From positions 1 to 64,000 of the forward strand of contig CAXXSI010000022.1 of the NCBI GenBank assembly GCA_963669285.2: a DNA stretch of 64,000 nucleotides. Direction: 5' to 3'. The translations under genes were made by a program, and so were the position numbers. Positions within the stretch are counted from its first letter, which is position 1, and every line of letters begins with the position of its first letter. The notes under the pieces were generated by a model, which was not told where the DNA came from, searched no databases, and worked only from the letters and a program-made list of their open reading frames with translations. The stretch comes from JAWKWH01 sp963669285. Its GTDB lineage: Bacteria > Pseudomonadota > Alphaproteobacteria > Rhizobiales > Rhizobiaceae. This document shows positions 1-8,555 of this stretch, one piece after another.

Positions 1-620
1 TCGGTTGCCGCCAAGGCGGACAGCCAGGATATCTGCTTTGTGCCACAAGGGCGCTACTCAGACATCATCTCGAAGCTGAAGCCCAATGCTGCGGGTCCCG
101 GGGAGATTGTGCACATAGATGGCCGCATACTCGGCCATCATGATGGCATTTGTGCACTTTACGATCGGGCAGCGGCGCGGCATTGGCGTGGCTACGGGCG
201 AGTCCGCTCTACGTGGTGCGTCTGGACGCCGAACGTTCGCGCGTGATCGTCGGCCCCGCGCGAAGCGCTCGATACGGCCAGGATCATCCTGCGCGACACC
301 AATTGGTTGGGTGATGAACCGATGGACAGCCTGGGTGCCGGCGAGCGGATCGAGCTTTTTGCCCGGGTACGCTCCACAAGGCCGCCGCGCCCGGCCCTTG
401 CTGAGCCAGGAAAACGGCGAGGCTAGTTGTCGAGCTTATCGGAGGCGAAACCGGCGTCGCGCCGGGCCAGGCTTGCGTTTTGTATTCGGACGGCGGCAAC
501 GACGCCCGCGTGCTCGGCGGTGGCTTTATTGATCGCACCGAACATGGTGCGGAAACCGAGGCCATGCTGAAGAAGCTCGACGACGAGCCGGTCATCAGGG
601 AACTATCCAGCCAAGGATGA
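1..620 (+). pseudogene. mnmA: tRNA 2-thiouridylase MnmA, 3' part, frameshifted
   Basis: Three reading frames together give the C-terminal half of MnmA, the ATP-dependent enzyme that thiolates U34 of Lys/Glu/Gln tRNAs. The first frame carries the family stretch DSQDICFVPQGRYSD and PGEIVHIDGRILGHHDG. The next frame continues with HFTIGQRRGIGVATGE, then a third with VVRLDAERSRVIVGP. A terminal piece, GGFIDRTEHGAETEAMLKK, ends at a TGA at 618-620. At least three indels are needed to join the pieces, so this copy could not make a full enzyme as read. MnmA is normally important for growth, so either another copy exists or the read has errors. The 5' half lies outside the window. Confidence 0.85.
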
Positions 621-646
621 CTGTTTCCATTTGATCCGGATAGGTC

Positions 647-1864
647 CTAGTCCGGGAACCGCCTTACAGTTTCTGCCAGCACATTGAGGCACGCCACCAG
701 GTGCTCGGGCTTGGTGTTTTCCGCAAAACAATGGCTCAGACCACCGATTTGACGGCGTAAAGAGCATTCCGGTCGGAATAAGTGGAGCGACATGTGCAGC
801 ATCGTGCAGGGCACCTGAGGTCATTGGCCGCCATGATCCCGGCGCAATAATTTCCGCCGCCGCGGACAAACGCTCCACAATGTTTGCATCCATGGCCTGG
901 GGCAGGGTGGCAAACTGCTCGTTCAAAGTGACCTTCAAGCCGAGCAAGGCGACCGATGGTTTCGGCGTGTTCGACTGCGACGTTCTGCATCCGGTTCAGT
1001 CGATCGTTCGAGGCATCGCGCCATTGAACGGTAAACTTGATCCGGCCCGGAACGATCGACGGTGCGTTCGGCTCCACATACACTTGGCCAATGGTCCAGA
1101 CAGTGTCATCAGTAGCCAGCGAAGTAAATTTGCCCTCAAGTTCGCTCGCATACCGATAAAAACCGCGAACGGCATCCCGGCGCCGTGCCATCGGTGTCAG
1201 GGTCCCGGCGTGGTTCTGTTCGCCCTGAAAGGTCACCGCAAGCTGTCTGCTGCCGACAATTGCCGTGACCACGCCAGCTGCTTCGTCCGCCTCGTCGAGC
1301 TTTGGCCCTTGCTCGATATGCGCTTCAAGATAGGCGGAAAAATCCGTTGGTTTCGGATCGATACCGGATAGCAGCGGGGCAATCGCGCGACGCGCATCAC
1401 CAAAGGACGTGGAAATCGGCGTCACGAAGCCCGTCAGCGTCATCAAGCGAAAGGCCGCCGGTCCAGATGCGGCTGCCTGTGAGAGCACCAAACCGGCCTT
1501 CCTCGTCCTGAAACGAAACGACCGCGACGCGGCAAGATCCTTCCTCTGCCGAAGCGCGGGCGACTTCGAGAGCCGCAACGACCCCGAGGGACCCGTCGAG
1601 CCAACCGCCTTCCGGCTGGCTGTCCGTGTGCGATCCCATCAGAATCGGCATGATGGCGGCTTTGGGGATGCCGAAGACGTTTCCCGCCTTGGTAACGACT
1701 GGTGACAGACCGGCCTGGTCGATTTTTCCAACCAGCCATTTTCGTGCCTCGATGTCGGTTGCGGAAAATGCCGGCCTGACAACACCGGTGTTTACCTGGC
1801 CGATCTGCCGAAGCTCGTTCAGATCCGAGAGGAACCGGTCGGTATCGACTTTTAGACCGTCCAT
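647..1864 (-). pseudogene. Zn-dependent N-carbamoyl-amino-acid/allantoate amidohydrolase (M20 family), frameshifted
   Basis: Three overlapping minus-strand frames make one M20-type hydrolase of about 400 residues. The first (from ATG 1864) has the metal-site stretch MGSHTDSQPEGGWLDG and FQDEEGRFG. The second has LEAHIEQGPKLDE and FQGEQNHAGTLTPM. The third has MTSGALHDAAHVAPLIPTGM and ends FAENTKPEHLVACLNVL before a stop at 647. These are hallmark motifs of the HyuC/AmaB/allantoate amidohydrolase group. The order is right but the frame changes near 1.45 kb, 0.9 kb and 0.7 kb, so the gene is broken as read. It is convergent with the broken mnmA. The exact substrate cannot be told. Confidence 0.85.
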
Positions 1865-1916
1865 TTGTGCACTCCGGTCACAACACTGGCGGTTCAGCCA
1901 AGGCGCCTGGACCTGC

Positions 1917-3056
1917 CTACTCGGCTGCCTCGCGTCCGTTGGCCAGCACATATTGGCGGATGCAATCGATGATCATGTCCTGATCATCGGCGCCCAGATA
2001 GGGATGCATCGGCAAACACAAAATTCTGCCCGTCAGTGCTTCTGTTGCCGGCAAACCATCCGGCGCGACCGGATACATCTCGTAGGCAACCTGCTGATGC
2101 AACGGCTTGGTGTAATAGATCACCGACGGAATGTCGTTTTTCTGCAGGTGCGCCTTCAATCCGTCGCGACCGTCAAGCTCGATGGCATATTGTGCCCATG
2201 CGGAGCGCCGGCCGGCGGAAATCTCCGGCACCTTGACGACATCGCGCAACCCGTCGGCATATCGCGCGGCCACCCGTTGGCGCGCTTCCATCTCGTCTTC
2301 GAGAATGGCGAGCTTTTCGATCAGAATCGCGGCCTGAAGGGTATCGAGCCGCGAATTGATGCCGACACGCACATTGTCGTACTGGCCATCGCCCTTGCCG
2401 TGAAAATTAAGCGAGCGCAGGATCTCGGCTAATTCATCGTCGTTGGTGAACATTGCCCCGCCGTCGCCGTAGCAGCCCAGTGGCTTGGCCGGGTAGAAGC
2501 TGGTCGAGGCGACTTCGCCGAAACTGCCGCACATCCTGTCGCCGAGCTTGCCGCCGATCGATTGCGCGGCATCCTCGATCACGACCAGGTCTTCTTTACC
2601 GGCGAGCGCAGCGATTGCATCCATATCCGCAGCCAGGCCGAACAGATCGACCGGGATGATCGCCTTGGGCTGCAGACGGCCTTCCGCCTTGACCATGGCG
2701 ATGGCGGTTTCGAGGCTGGCAATGTCCATGTTGTAGCTATCGGGTTCGACATCGACAAAAACCGGTTCGGCCCGCCTGAGCGCGACGACTTCGGCGGTGG
2801 CGGCAAATGTGAAACTGGGAACAAAAACCGCATCACCCGGGCCAACGTCATGTGCCATGAGCGGCAGCAGCAATGCGTCGGTACCGTTGGCACAGCCGAT
2901 GGCGTGGCTCACGCCGACATATTCTGCCAGCCGGTTTTCAAATTCGGTTACTTCCGGGCCGAGAATGTAGCGTCCGGAATCGATGACACCGTCAATCGCG
3001 GATTTGAGCCGGTCTTCAATTCGCGCGCGCTGCGCCGCTAGATCGATAAATTGCAT
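1917..3056 (-). CDS. DegT/DnrJ/EryC1/StrS-family sugar aminotransferase (WbpE-like)
   Basis: PLP-dependent aminotransferase of 379 residues acting on nucleotide-linked keto-sugars for surface polysaccharide. The start ATG at 3056 (MQFIDLAAQRARIE) matches the family's usual N-terminus better than the longer upstream reading. Visible motifs: GCANGTDALLLPL near residue 60, PVDLFGLAADM, VVIEDAAQSIGGK, and the Schiff-base lysine in SFYPAKPLGCYGDGG near residue 190. It follows an oxidoreductase on the same strand after about 150 bp. Such pairs make 2,3-diacetamido-uronic acids (WbpB/WbpE type), so the substrate is probably a UDP-3-keto-GlcNAc-uronate; that last step is inference. Confidence 0.85.
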   Translation of the reverse strand: MQFIDLAAQRARIEDRLKSAIDGVIDSGRYILGPEVTEFENRLAEYVGVSHAIGCANGTDALLLPLMAHDVGPGDAVFVPSFTFAATAEVVALRRAEPVFVDVEPDSYNMDIASLETAIAMVKAEGRLQPKAIIPVDLFGLAADMDAIAALAGKEDLVVIEDAAQSIGGKLGDRMCGSFGEVASTSFYPAKPLGCYGDGGAMFTNDDELAEILRSLNFHGKGDGQYDNVRVGINSRLDTLQAAILIEKLAILEDEMEARQRVAARYADGLRDVVKVPEISAGRRSAWAQYAIELDGRDGLKAHLQKNDIPSVIYYTKPLHQQVAYEMYPVAPDGLPATEALTGRILCLPMHPYLGADDQDMIIDCIRQYVLANGREAAE

Positions 3057-3208
3057 GTACTGGTCTTCGCCCCATTGCCACATCCGGTCAAGCCGGCAAT
3101 CCCGTCCCCGGTCGGTGAAATAAGCCCAAACCAGAGCGAGCACCAGAGGCGGCTCTTCAAAGGATGAGGCAATATGTAATGTCGGGTGAACGGCTGGTTG
3201 TCTGGCGG

Positions 3209-4174
3209 TCAGGTCGGTTTGCTGTCGTGTTTGACCGTCCCGGCTGTCAGGATGCGCAGCACGCCAATGGCCTCTTCGCCATCGGTGCGCGGCTCTTCAC
3301 GCGTTTCAATGCAGTGGATGAAGTGTTCCAGTTCGCGCGTCAGCGGCATGCCCTGCTGAATGGCCACGTAGGACGGTTCGTTGGTGGTAAATGCCCATTG
3401 ACCGCTATCCTGCCACACCGCGTGGCGGTAGACGGCGAGTTTGCGCTCCCAGGCCTCCACATCATCGAACACGGCCATCGCCTTGGTGCCAACCACCGTC
3501 AGGCGCCGTTCGCGATAGGGATTAAGGCGGGACGTAAACAGGTGGCTGCGCACGCCGTTTTCAAACAGCATGTGCAAATGGGCAAAATCGCTTAGATGAT
3601 CGAGCAGGGCGGCGCCTTCACCGCGCACTTTGACCGGCGCCGAGCCGGTTATCGCCAGGATCATCGACAGATCATGTGGGGCCAGATCCCAGAGCGCGTC
3701 GTTTTCGGTGTGGAACTTGCCGAGCCCGAGGCGGTGGGAGTGAATGTATTTGACTTCGCCCAGTTCGCCCTCGGCGATCAGGTTTTCCAGCATCTCGAAA
3801 GCGGGATGAAACCGCAAAACATGTCCGACCATCAGGATGCGGCTGTTCTTCATGGCAGCCGCCACCGAGGCTTCGGCGTCTTTCACTGTCAGCGCGATCG
3901 GTTTTTCGACCAGTATATCCTTGCCCGCTTCGACGGCACGAATGGCGTATTCGCCATGATATTGCGGCGGCAGCGCCATCACGATCGCATCGATATCCGA
4001 TCTGGTGAACACGTCATCCGGGGCAATCGCCAGACATTCCTGTTCCGAGGCGAAACCTTCGGCCCGTGCGGCATTGGCGTCGGAGACGGCATGGAGCGCG
4101 CCAAGCGACTTTAACGTGCGGATGTGGTTGCTGCCCCAGTAGCCACACCCCAATACTGCAATACGCGGCGCCAT
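3209..4174 (-). CDS. Gfo/Idh/MocA-family NAD(P)-dependent sugar dehydrogenase (WbpB/WlbA-like)
   Basis: Protein of 321 residues with an N-terminal Rossmann fold (IAVLGCGYWGSNHIRTL, GxGxxG-type) and the family signature VEKPIALTVKDAE around residue 95, where the lysine takes part in catalysis. HDLSMILAITG is the GFO/IDH C-terminal-domain histidine region. It would oxidise a nucleotide sugar at C3 before transamination by the gene downstream. The two genes are co-oriented and probably one transcript. Length is normal. The element's target tRNA starts 280 bp away in the opposite direction. Confidence 0.85.
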   Translation of the reverse strand: MAPRIAVLGCGYWGSNHIRTLKSLGALHAVSDANAARAEGFASEQECLAIAPDDVFTRSDIDAIVMALPPQYHGEYAIRAVEAGKDILVEKPIALTVKDAEASVAAAMKNSRILMVGHVLRFHPAFEMLENLIAEGELGEVKYIHSHRLGLGKFHTENDALWDLAPHDLSMILAITGSAPVKVRGEGAALLDHLSDFAHLHMLFENGVRSHLFTSRLNPYRERRLTVVGTKAMAVFDDVEAWERKLAVYRHAVWQDSGQWAFTTNEPSYVAIQQGMPLTRELEHFIHCIETREEPRTDGEEAIGVLRILTAGTVKHDSKPT

Positions 4175-4309
4175 GAGATCCTTTGCCTAACCGGGAAATC
4201 CGGCGACACATATCGGGGTGGAACGGCGAACTCAACCCTTCTTTCGGTGCATGGCCGTTCGATTGCGTTTGGTGGCACGGATTCCAAGGCCGTTCGGCGG
4301 CGAAGTTGC

Positions 4310-4339
4310 TTGACACTGGCGGGCCCGGCACACTATATC
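4310..4339 (+). promoter_or_regulatory. sigma70-like promoter upstream of tRNA-Met
   Basis: TTGACA at 4310-4315, an 18-bp spacer and TATATC at 4334-4339, followed by a GC-rich start region. It lies about 115 bp before the tRNA and is the only strong match in the gap. The GC-rich discriminator is typical of stable-RNA promoters. Confidence 0.55.
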
Positions 4340-4453
4340 CCGCGCGTCCTTCGGAGACGGATTGCCGTCCCCGGCCAATTGGCGGTTTGCGCGAATTCCC
4401 GACCAGAACCTGAATTTGGTTCCCGCGGCGGCCAGGCAATGGGCATTTGGTAC

Positions 4454-4530
4454 GGCGGGGTAGCTCAGTCGGTTAGAGCAGCGGAATCATAATCCGCGTG
4501 TCGGGGGTTCAAGTCCCTCCCCCGCTACCA
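4454..4530 (+). tRNA. tRNA-Met (anticodon CAT)
   Basis: A 77-nt cloverleaf: acceptor stem GGCGGGG (4454-4460) with CCCCGCT, D arm, anticodon stem GCGGA/TCCGC enclosing ATCATAA (anticodon CAT), T stem GGGGG/CCCTC around TTCAAGT, and an encoded CCA. The gene is intact, because integration used its 3' half as the att core. It is probably the elongator methionine tRNA; a lysidine-modified tRNA-Ile2 also has CAT and is not excluded by sequence alone. Confidence 0.95.
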
Positions 4531-4533
4531 AAT
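4483..4533 (+). repeat. attL: left copy of 51-bp integration repeat
   Basis: The tRNA 3' portion from the anticodon stem through CCA plus AAT is repeated without mismatch at 33956-34006. The preceding base differs (C here, T there) and the following base differs (A versus T), which fixes the repeat limits. Between them lie 29,473 bp per element unit. This is the standard att arrangement of tRNA-targeting tyrosine integrases. Confidence 0.95.
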
Positions 4534-4592
4534 AAATAAAGTTTTTCATAGCGTTATCGAAATCATTGATTTCTGGGAAGGCCTGAATTACT

Positions 4593-4611
4593 CTTACACA
4601 CCACTTACACA
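4593..4611 (+). promoter_or_regulatory. Paired CTTACACA arm-type integrase sites, left end
   Basis: CTTACACA occurs at 4593-4600 and 4604-4611 (11-bp period), 60 bp inside the left att repeat. The same octamer occurs twice in the same orientation at 33878 and 33890, 59 bp inside the right repeat. The near-equal distance on both sides is what arm-binding sites of a lambda-type integrase would show. Confidence 0.7.
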
Positions 4612-4637
4612 AACTGACACAACGATCGGTTTCGGAG

Positions 4638-5783
4638 ATGATGACCGAAAAGCATTCGATTCTGGGTGGCAAGGTTCACATTTACAAACGGCCGGAAAGT
4701 CCGATCTGGCAGTGCTCCACCTATCTCGCAGGCAAGAACCGCAGGGTGAGCACGAAAGAGGAAAGTCTATCGAAGGCGAAAGAGATTGCTGAGGACTGGT
4801 ATCTCGAATTGCGTGGCAAAAGCGGGCGCGGCGAGATCAGAAACGAGAAGTCATTTCGGGATGCTGCCAAGCGCTTTGAGGCCGAATATGCGGTGATGAC
4901 CGAGGGTCAACGGAATGCCAAATACGTAGCTGATCACAGCGCTCGATTACGCAACCATCTGCTCCCTTATTTTGGCAGCAAAGGCCTCTCGGAGATCCGC
5001 CCTGGACTCGTGCAGGATTACCGAGTTCATCGCATGAATGGCGGCGACGGTTTCAAGGCTCCCTCTCGCACAACGATGCTCCACGAGATCGTGACACTGA
5101 GGCAGGTTCTGAAAACCGCCGTTCGGCATGGCTGGCTGGAAAGCGTGCCCGACCTTTCAATGCCGTTTCGAGTGTCAGCAAAAGTGACGCACCGGGCGTG
5201 GTTCTCACCGGATGAATACAAACAACTCTACATGGCGACGCGAGAAAACGCCAAAGCAGCCATAGGAACCTCGTGGGAGAGGGCAGCTGCTCAACTCCAC
5301 GACAAAGTGCTGTTTCTGGCTAATACCGGGATTCGTCCTGATGAAGCCAATTGGCTTGAACACCGAGATGTTGAGATTGTCGAAGATGACGCCACCGGCG
5401 AGACAATCCTCGAAATAGAAGTTCGCGGCAAGCGCGGTGTCGGATACTGCAAAAGCACCACCGGTGCTGTTCGCCCATTTGAGCGGATGAGAGAGCGCAA
5501 TCAACCGGAACCGACCGACCGTCTCTTTCCCGTTGATCACAAGCGGCAGTTCAATCGCATTCTCGATGAGCTTGATCTGAAGTTTGATCGTCAAGGGAAC
5601 CGCAGAACACTTTACAGCCTCCGGCACAGCTACATCAGTTTCCGCCTCCTAGAAGGCGCGGACATCTATCAAATTGCAAAAAACTGTCGGACGAGTGTTG
5701 AGATGATTGAAAAGCACTATGCCGCGCACCTCAAAAACAGCATCGATGCGGCGGCGGTGAATGTGAGAAAAAGCCGACGATGA
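4638..5783 (+). CDS. Tyrosine-type site-specific integrase of the element
   Basis: Tyrosine recombinase of 381 residues that would insert and excise the element at the tRNA-Met gene. The N-terminus has an arm-binding-like region, followed by a SAM-like core-binding domain (about 70-180). The C-terminal catalytic domain shows the arginine in FLANTGIRPDEANWLEHRD, the R/H pair in TLYSLRHSYISFRLLEGAD and the nucleophile in MIEKHYAAHL. Two ATG codons (4638 and 4641) sit right behind CGGAG, so the start may be three bases later. It is transcribed away from the intact tRNA, the usual position for an island integrase. Confidence 0.95.
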   Translation: MMTEKHSILGGKVHIYKRPESPIWQCSTYLAGKNRRVSTKEESLSKAKEIAEDWYLELRGKSGRGEIRNEKSFRDAAKRFEAEYAVMTEGQRNAKYVADHSARLRNHLLPYFGSKGLSEIRPGLVQDYRVHRMNGGDGFKAPSRTTMLHEIVTLRQVLKTAVRHGWLESVPDLSMPFRVSAKVTHRAWFSPDEYKQLYMATRENAKAAIGTSWERAAAQLHDKVLFLANTGIRPDEANWLEHRDVEIVEDDATGETILEIEVRGKRGVGYCKSTTGAVRPFERMRERNQPEPTDRLFPVDHKRQFNRILDELDLKFDRQGNRRTLYSLRHSYISFRLLEGADIYQIAKNCRTSVEMIEKHYAAHLKNSIDAAAVNVRKSRR

Positions 5784-6022
5784 ATTTCGTGAACTGTGTT
5801 CGGACAAAGCGAGAGGTGTCAGTAAACTCCTCTGTTACTGCGATCCGCAAGATAAACTAATGTTTCAATTGGAGGGGTAGTGGTCGTTCGCTGCGCTCCA
5901 TCAGAACAACCGCTTTCAATCGCGAAGCGGCCAGTAGACCGTTGGAAATGCTGAAATCGAGTTGCCTAGGTAGCACACATTCTTGACCGGTTCTTCCCAC
6001 CCAAAAAACCGGTTTCGAGATG

Positions 6023-6835
6023 TCAGGATTGCTTTTCTTGCAAACCACGCAATGGGCAATGCTTCATACTTTGACAGCAACGGTGCCCATCACGATACAA
6101 GTCTTGAACTATATCGGCTTCAATCATTTGGCGTCGATGTTCATGCAAAATGATCTGCTCAATGGGTTCTCGATGTGGACACTCTGCCCTCAAGATCGGC
6201 TTATGCTCTTTTCTGCATCCGGGAATGCACTCCAGGCTCACGCATGAGTGTTTTCGCAGGCCTTTGTGCTTTCGGGTGCAGCCGCGTGGACAGGGAGAGC
6301 GGGAGTTCAAGACGATTGCTTTGTCTTTGGAAACTCTCGGAAGTTTCTCGGCGAGCCAACCGGAGCGTCGGAACATACCCTGCCAAAGCTCTTCTTTCCA
6401 GCCGAGGGGCTCAGCGAGCATTTCCATGGCTACCTGCTCAACTGCGGCTTCGCCGTGACTTAGACCAGCGCCTTGCGGCCACACTTTGAATCGATCCGCG
6501 AAAACTTGGTTGTTGATGTAACTGCAGAGATGAGACCACCAAAGCGTGGCTTGTTCGTCATCTTCAATTCGGTTTTCCGATCTGTAGAAAACGCAAAAGC
6601 TGCCGTCCGAATTGATGTGTCGCTCCAAACAAAAGCCTGGCCACTGCCTGCAATCGGACTGTTCAAACGCCTTAATGCCACCGCTAGCTGAAATTCGAAG
6701 TTCGAGCCTAAAAGTGGTTTGAGGCTTGCCGCCCTCTAGTGGGGGGCTGGCACTGATGCGGGCAAAGTCTGAACGACTGGTATCTACCGTAGCCCAATTC
6801 GGTGTGTTTTTGAGGATTAAATCAAACGAGCTCAT
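6023..6835 (-). CDS. Bacterial E2-like (ubiquitin-conjugating-fold) protein with Cys-rich C-terminus
   Basis: Protein of 270 residues. Residues 40-85 look like the core of a bacterial E2: RLELRI strand, then CLERHINSDGSFCVF (69-83), the pattern in which the later cysteine (C81) is the expected thioester residue. WWSHLCSYINNQ and VWPQGAGLSHGEAAVEQVA (about 118-136) match, from memory, the tail of E2 proteins from CBASS operons. The rest (C182, C186, C198, C203, C207, C219) is a cysteine/histidine cluster that probably binds metal. Its ATG overlaps the cyclase stop by 4 bp (ATGA), so the two are translated together. No E1-like or JAB-protease gene was seen nearby. Family assignment rests on motif reading only; another small enzyme fold is possible. 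Confidence 0.6.
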   Translation of the reverse strand: MSSFDLILKNTPNWATVDTSRSDFARISASPPLEGGKPQTTFRLELRISASGGIKAFEQSDCRQWPGFCLERHINSDGSFCVFYRSENRIEDDEQATLWWSHLCSYINNQVFADRFKVWPQGAGLSHGEAAVEQVAMEMLAEPLGWKEELWQGMFRRSGWLAEKLPRVSKDKAIVLNSRSPCPRGCTRKHKGLRKHSCVSLECIPGCRKEHKPILRAECPHREPIEQIILHEHRRQMIEADIVQDLYRDGHRCCQSMKHCPLRGLQEKQS

Positions 6836-8430
6836 TCAGACCTAAAGTGCGCACGCGGTGGCGGCATCTCCGTGGGCGCGTGCGCGCGTGCGTAGTTGGG
6901 AGCTGCGACTGTAGCAGGTGGCGCCGAAAGGCAGATGGTCACATCGCCGTAGTCCATGTCACGGCTGTAGCCCTCGGTGAGGATGTCGCTCAGCGCAGCT
7001 GGAGCTGCCCGCAACGCAGTTTCTCCAAATTTCACGCCGTTATGCTCACACTCCTTTTGCATCTTTTCCGAGCGTGTAGTTGCAACGCTGGAGGCAACCC
7101 GAACTGACCGATCGCCACGGATACCAATGCGTGAAACCGGAGTTACGCCGAGTTCGACGCCCACTGCGAGACCCAATTCTTCTAGACCGCCAAGTGTCGT
7201 CTTACATAGGCCGAAAGATGAGTGGAGACCTCCGGCGCATTTGGCAGCAGACGCAACGCTTTCCTGTCGGTCAGTTTCAGAACTGGAACCTTCAGCGATA
7301 AGTGCATGAATGCAATCACCGATAAACCGGACTTTCCGCCCGCCAAAATCCGCCTCAACGACATTTTGGAACTCATCACGGATCACGTAAAGCGCCCTAA
7401 CCGCTTTCCGGATTTCACCAGATGCCACCGCATTGTCAATGTAGTTTGTATAGCCGGACAAGTCTGCAAACATCGACACCAGCGGCATCCTAATCGTGTT
7501 GCTGGGCATCAACTCCGCATAGTCGATTTCGCTAAAAGGCGGTTCCTTGTGGAAGAACTGGAACGTGGGATTCGTAATATCGGGGAAGTCCCCACGTTTG
7601 ATTTCCTCGTTCCACAGCCCAACAATGCTGTCGGTGTAGGATTGTCGGTCCTGAACACCAAATACTATTCGCTCGTCCGCGCCGCGCCGCGCGGCATTGA
7701 TCGAGATCTGTTCTTCGGAAATGCCGCGAAACTGTTCATATATGCCGAGCTCGGGTTGGCCAAGAATCCGGTGGACAGCGCCACTGGCGTAGACGCCAGG
7801 CTCATCACCATCCGCAAGTTTCGCGGCATGGTTTGCAGCTCCACCAAGAAAGAGAGGTTCTTGCTCAAGTCCTGTTCCGTTGTTGATCGCGACACAAGTG
7901 CCGACGTCGATGCCGACCCGGAATTCAGCTTCAAATTCACTGTTGGCAAGTCTCTGGTTCGCAGCCGCCGCGACTTTTTTGAAGTCCTCGACGAATCCGA
8001 GCGCCTGCCCCAAGGTCTCTCTGGAAACACCATGGCCTTCGGTTTCAAGGATTACGGCATGGATCCTCCCGCTATGAAAGTCGATCCGCTGAGCGGGCGA
8101 ATCTTCAATGACGCGATCGGCGGCGCTGTAGTACAGGTGCAAGAGGCGCAGAGCCCGCTCGTGCGATGCCGAGGTTTCTTGCCCTTCGTCAATGCGGAAT
8201 TCGTCGTAGTTCGTGATCGAAATGTAGATTTGCACAGTATCCACAACGATGGCTTTTCCCTTGGGTAAGCTGAACAGCGGTGGGGACACCGGCTCGCTGC
8301 GTGCCGCCTTGAGAGCCCTCTGGGTCTCGTAAAGCGGCAAGTATTGATTGAAGCGCTGGATGTCGATGTCAGGGGCGTCGTTGATCAGTTTGTCGATGCG
8401 CAACTGCGCTTTGGCCATATCCCACGGCAT
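6832..8430 (-). CDS. Two-domain class III nucleotide cyclase, predicted immune signal synthase
   Basis: Protein of 532 residues. ATG 8430 is preferred because AAAGGAA lies just upstream; a longer reading to 8478 lacks this. Domain 1 (about 55-230) keeps D64 (IVVDTVQIYIS) and GGAANHAAKL, but the second metal aspartate is replaced (FHSGRIHAV at 118-125), so it looks catalytically degenerate. Domain 2 (about 315-470) has both aspartates, D323 in MFADLSGYTNYID and D372 in FIGDCIHAL, plus GIRGDRSVRVASSVA. This degenerate/active pairing is common in tandem cyclases. It is soluble, with no sensor domain. The first gene of a two-gene operon with the E2-like protein and divergent from the WYL regulator. 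Pycsar-type pyrimidine cyclase activity is inferred from context, not from residues alone. Confidence 0.75.
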   Translation of the reverse strand: MPWDMAKAQLRIDKLINDAPDIDIQRFNQYLPLYETQRALKAARSEPVSPPLFSLPKGKAIVVDTVQIYISITNYDEFRIDEGQETSASHERALRLLHLYYSAADRVIEDSPAQRIDFHSGRIHAVILETEGHGVSRETLGQALGFVEDFKKVAAAANQRLANSEFEAEFRVGIDVGTCVAINNGTGLEQEPLFLGGAANHAAKLADGDEPGVYASGAVHRILGQPELGIYEQFRGISEEQISINAARRGADERIVFGVQDRQSYTDSIVGLWNEEIKRGDFPDITNPTFQFFHKEPPFSEIDYAELMPSNTIRMPLVSMFADLSGYTNYIDNAVASGEIRKAVRALYVIRDEFQNVVEADFGGRKVRFIGDCIHALIAEGSSSETDRQESVASAAKCAGGLHSSFGLCKTTLGGLEELGLAVGVELGVTPVSRIGIRGDRSVRVASSVATTRSEKMQKECEHNGVKFGETALRAAPAALSDILTEGYSRDMDYGDVTICLSAPPATVAAPNYARAHAPTEMPPPRAHFRSE

Positions 8431-8555
8431 ATTGATTTCCTTTCGAGGCACCCGCCTCAGTGGTCGCGCTGATTCCATTTATTGCTGTAATCCTAAAAAA
8501 TAGTACTATCCTTAAATTTGTCAAGGTGCTAGATAATAGAAGGGAGGAAGCCGCC
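8431..8555 (+). promoter_or_regulatory. Divergent promoter region with palindrome between cyclase and WYL genes
   Basis: AT-rich 125-bp gap between two divergent operons. The perfect palindrome ATAGTACTAT at 8500-8509 sits in the middle and is the best operator candidate for the WYL protein encoded next to it. AGGGAGGAAG at 8541-8550 is the ribosome site for the WYL gene. WYL proteins of the CapW/BrxR type commonly repress their neighbouring defence operons from such central sites; binding here is inferred. Confidence 0.5.

Noticed and set aside
5857..6048. Minus-strand open frame of 63 codons between integrase and E2-like gene
   Set aside because: Overlaps the end of the E2-like gene, has no ribosome site and no protein-like composition.
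6832..8430. Ordinary sensory adenylate cyclase
   Set aside because: No membrane or sensor domain, coupled to an E2-like gene and divergent from a WYL/cNMP effector pair; defence context fits better.
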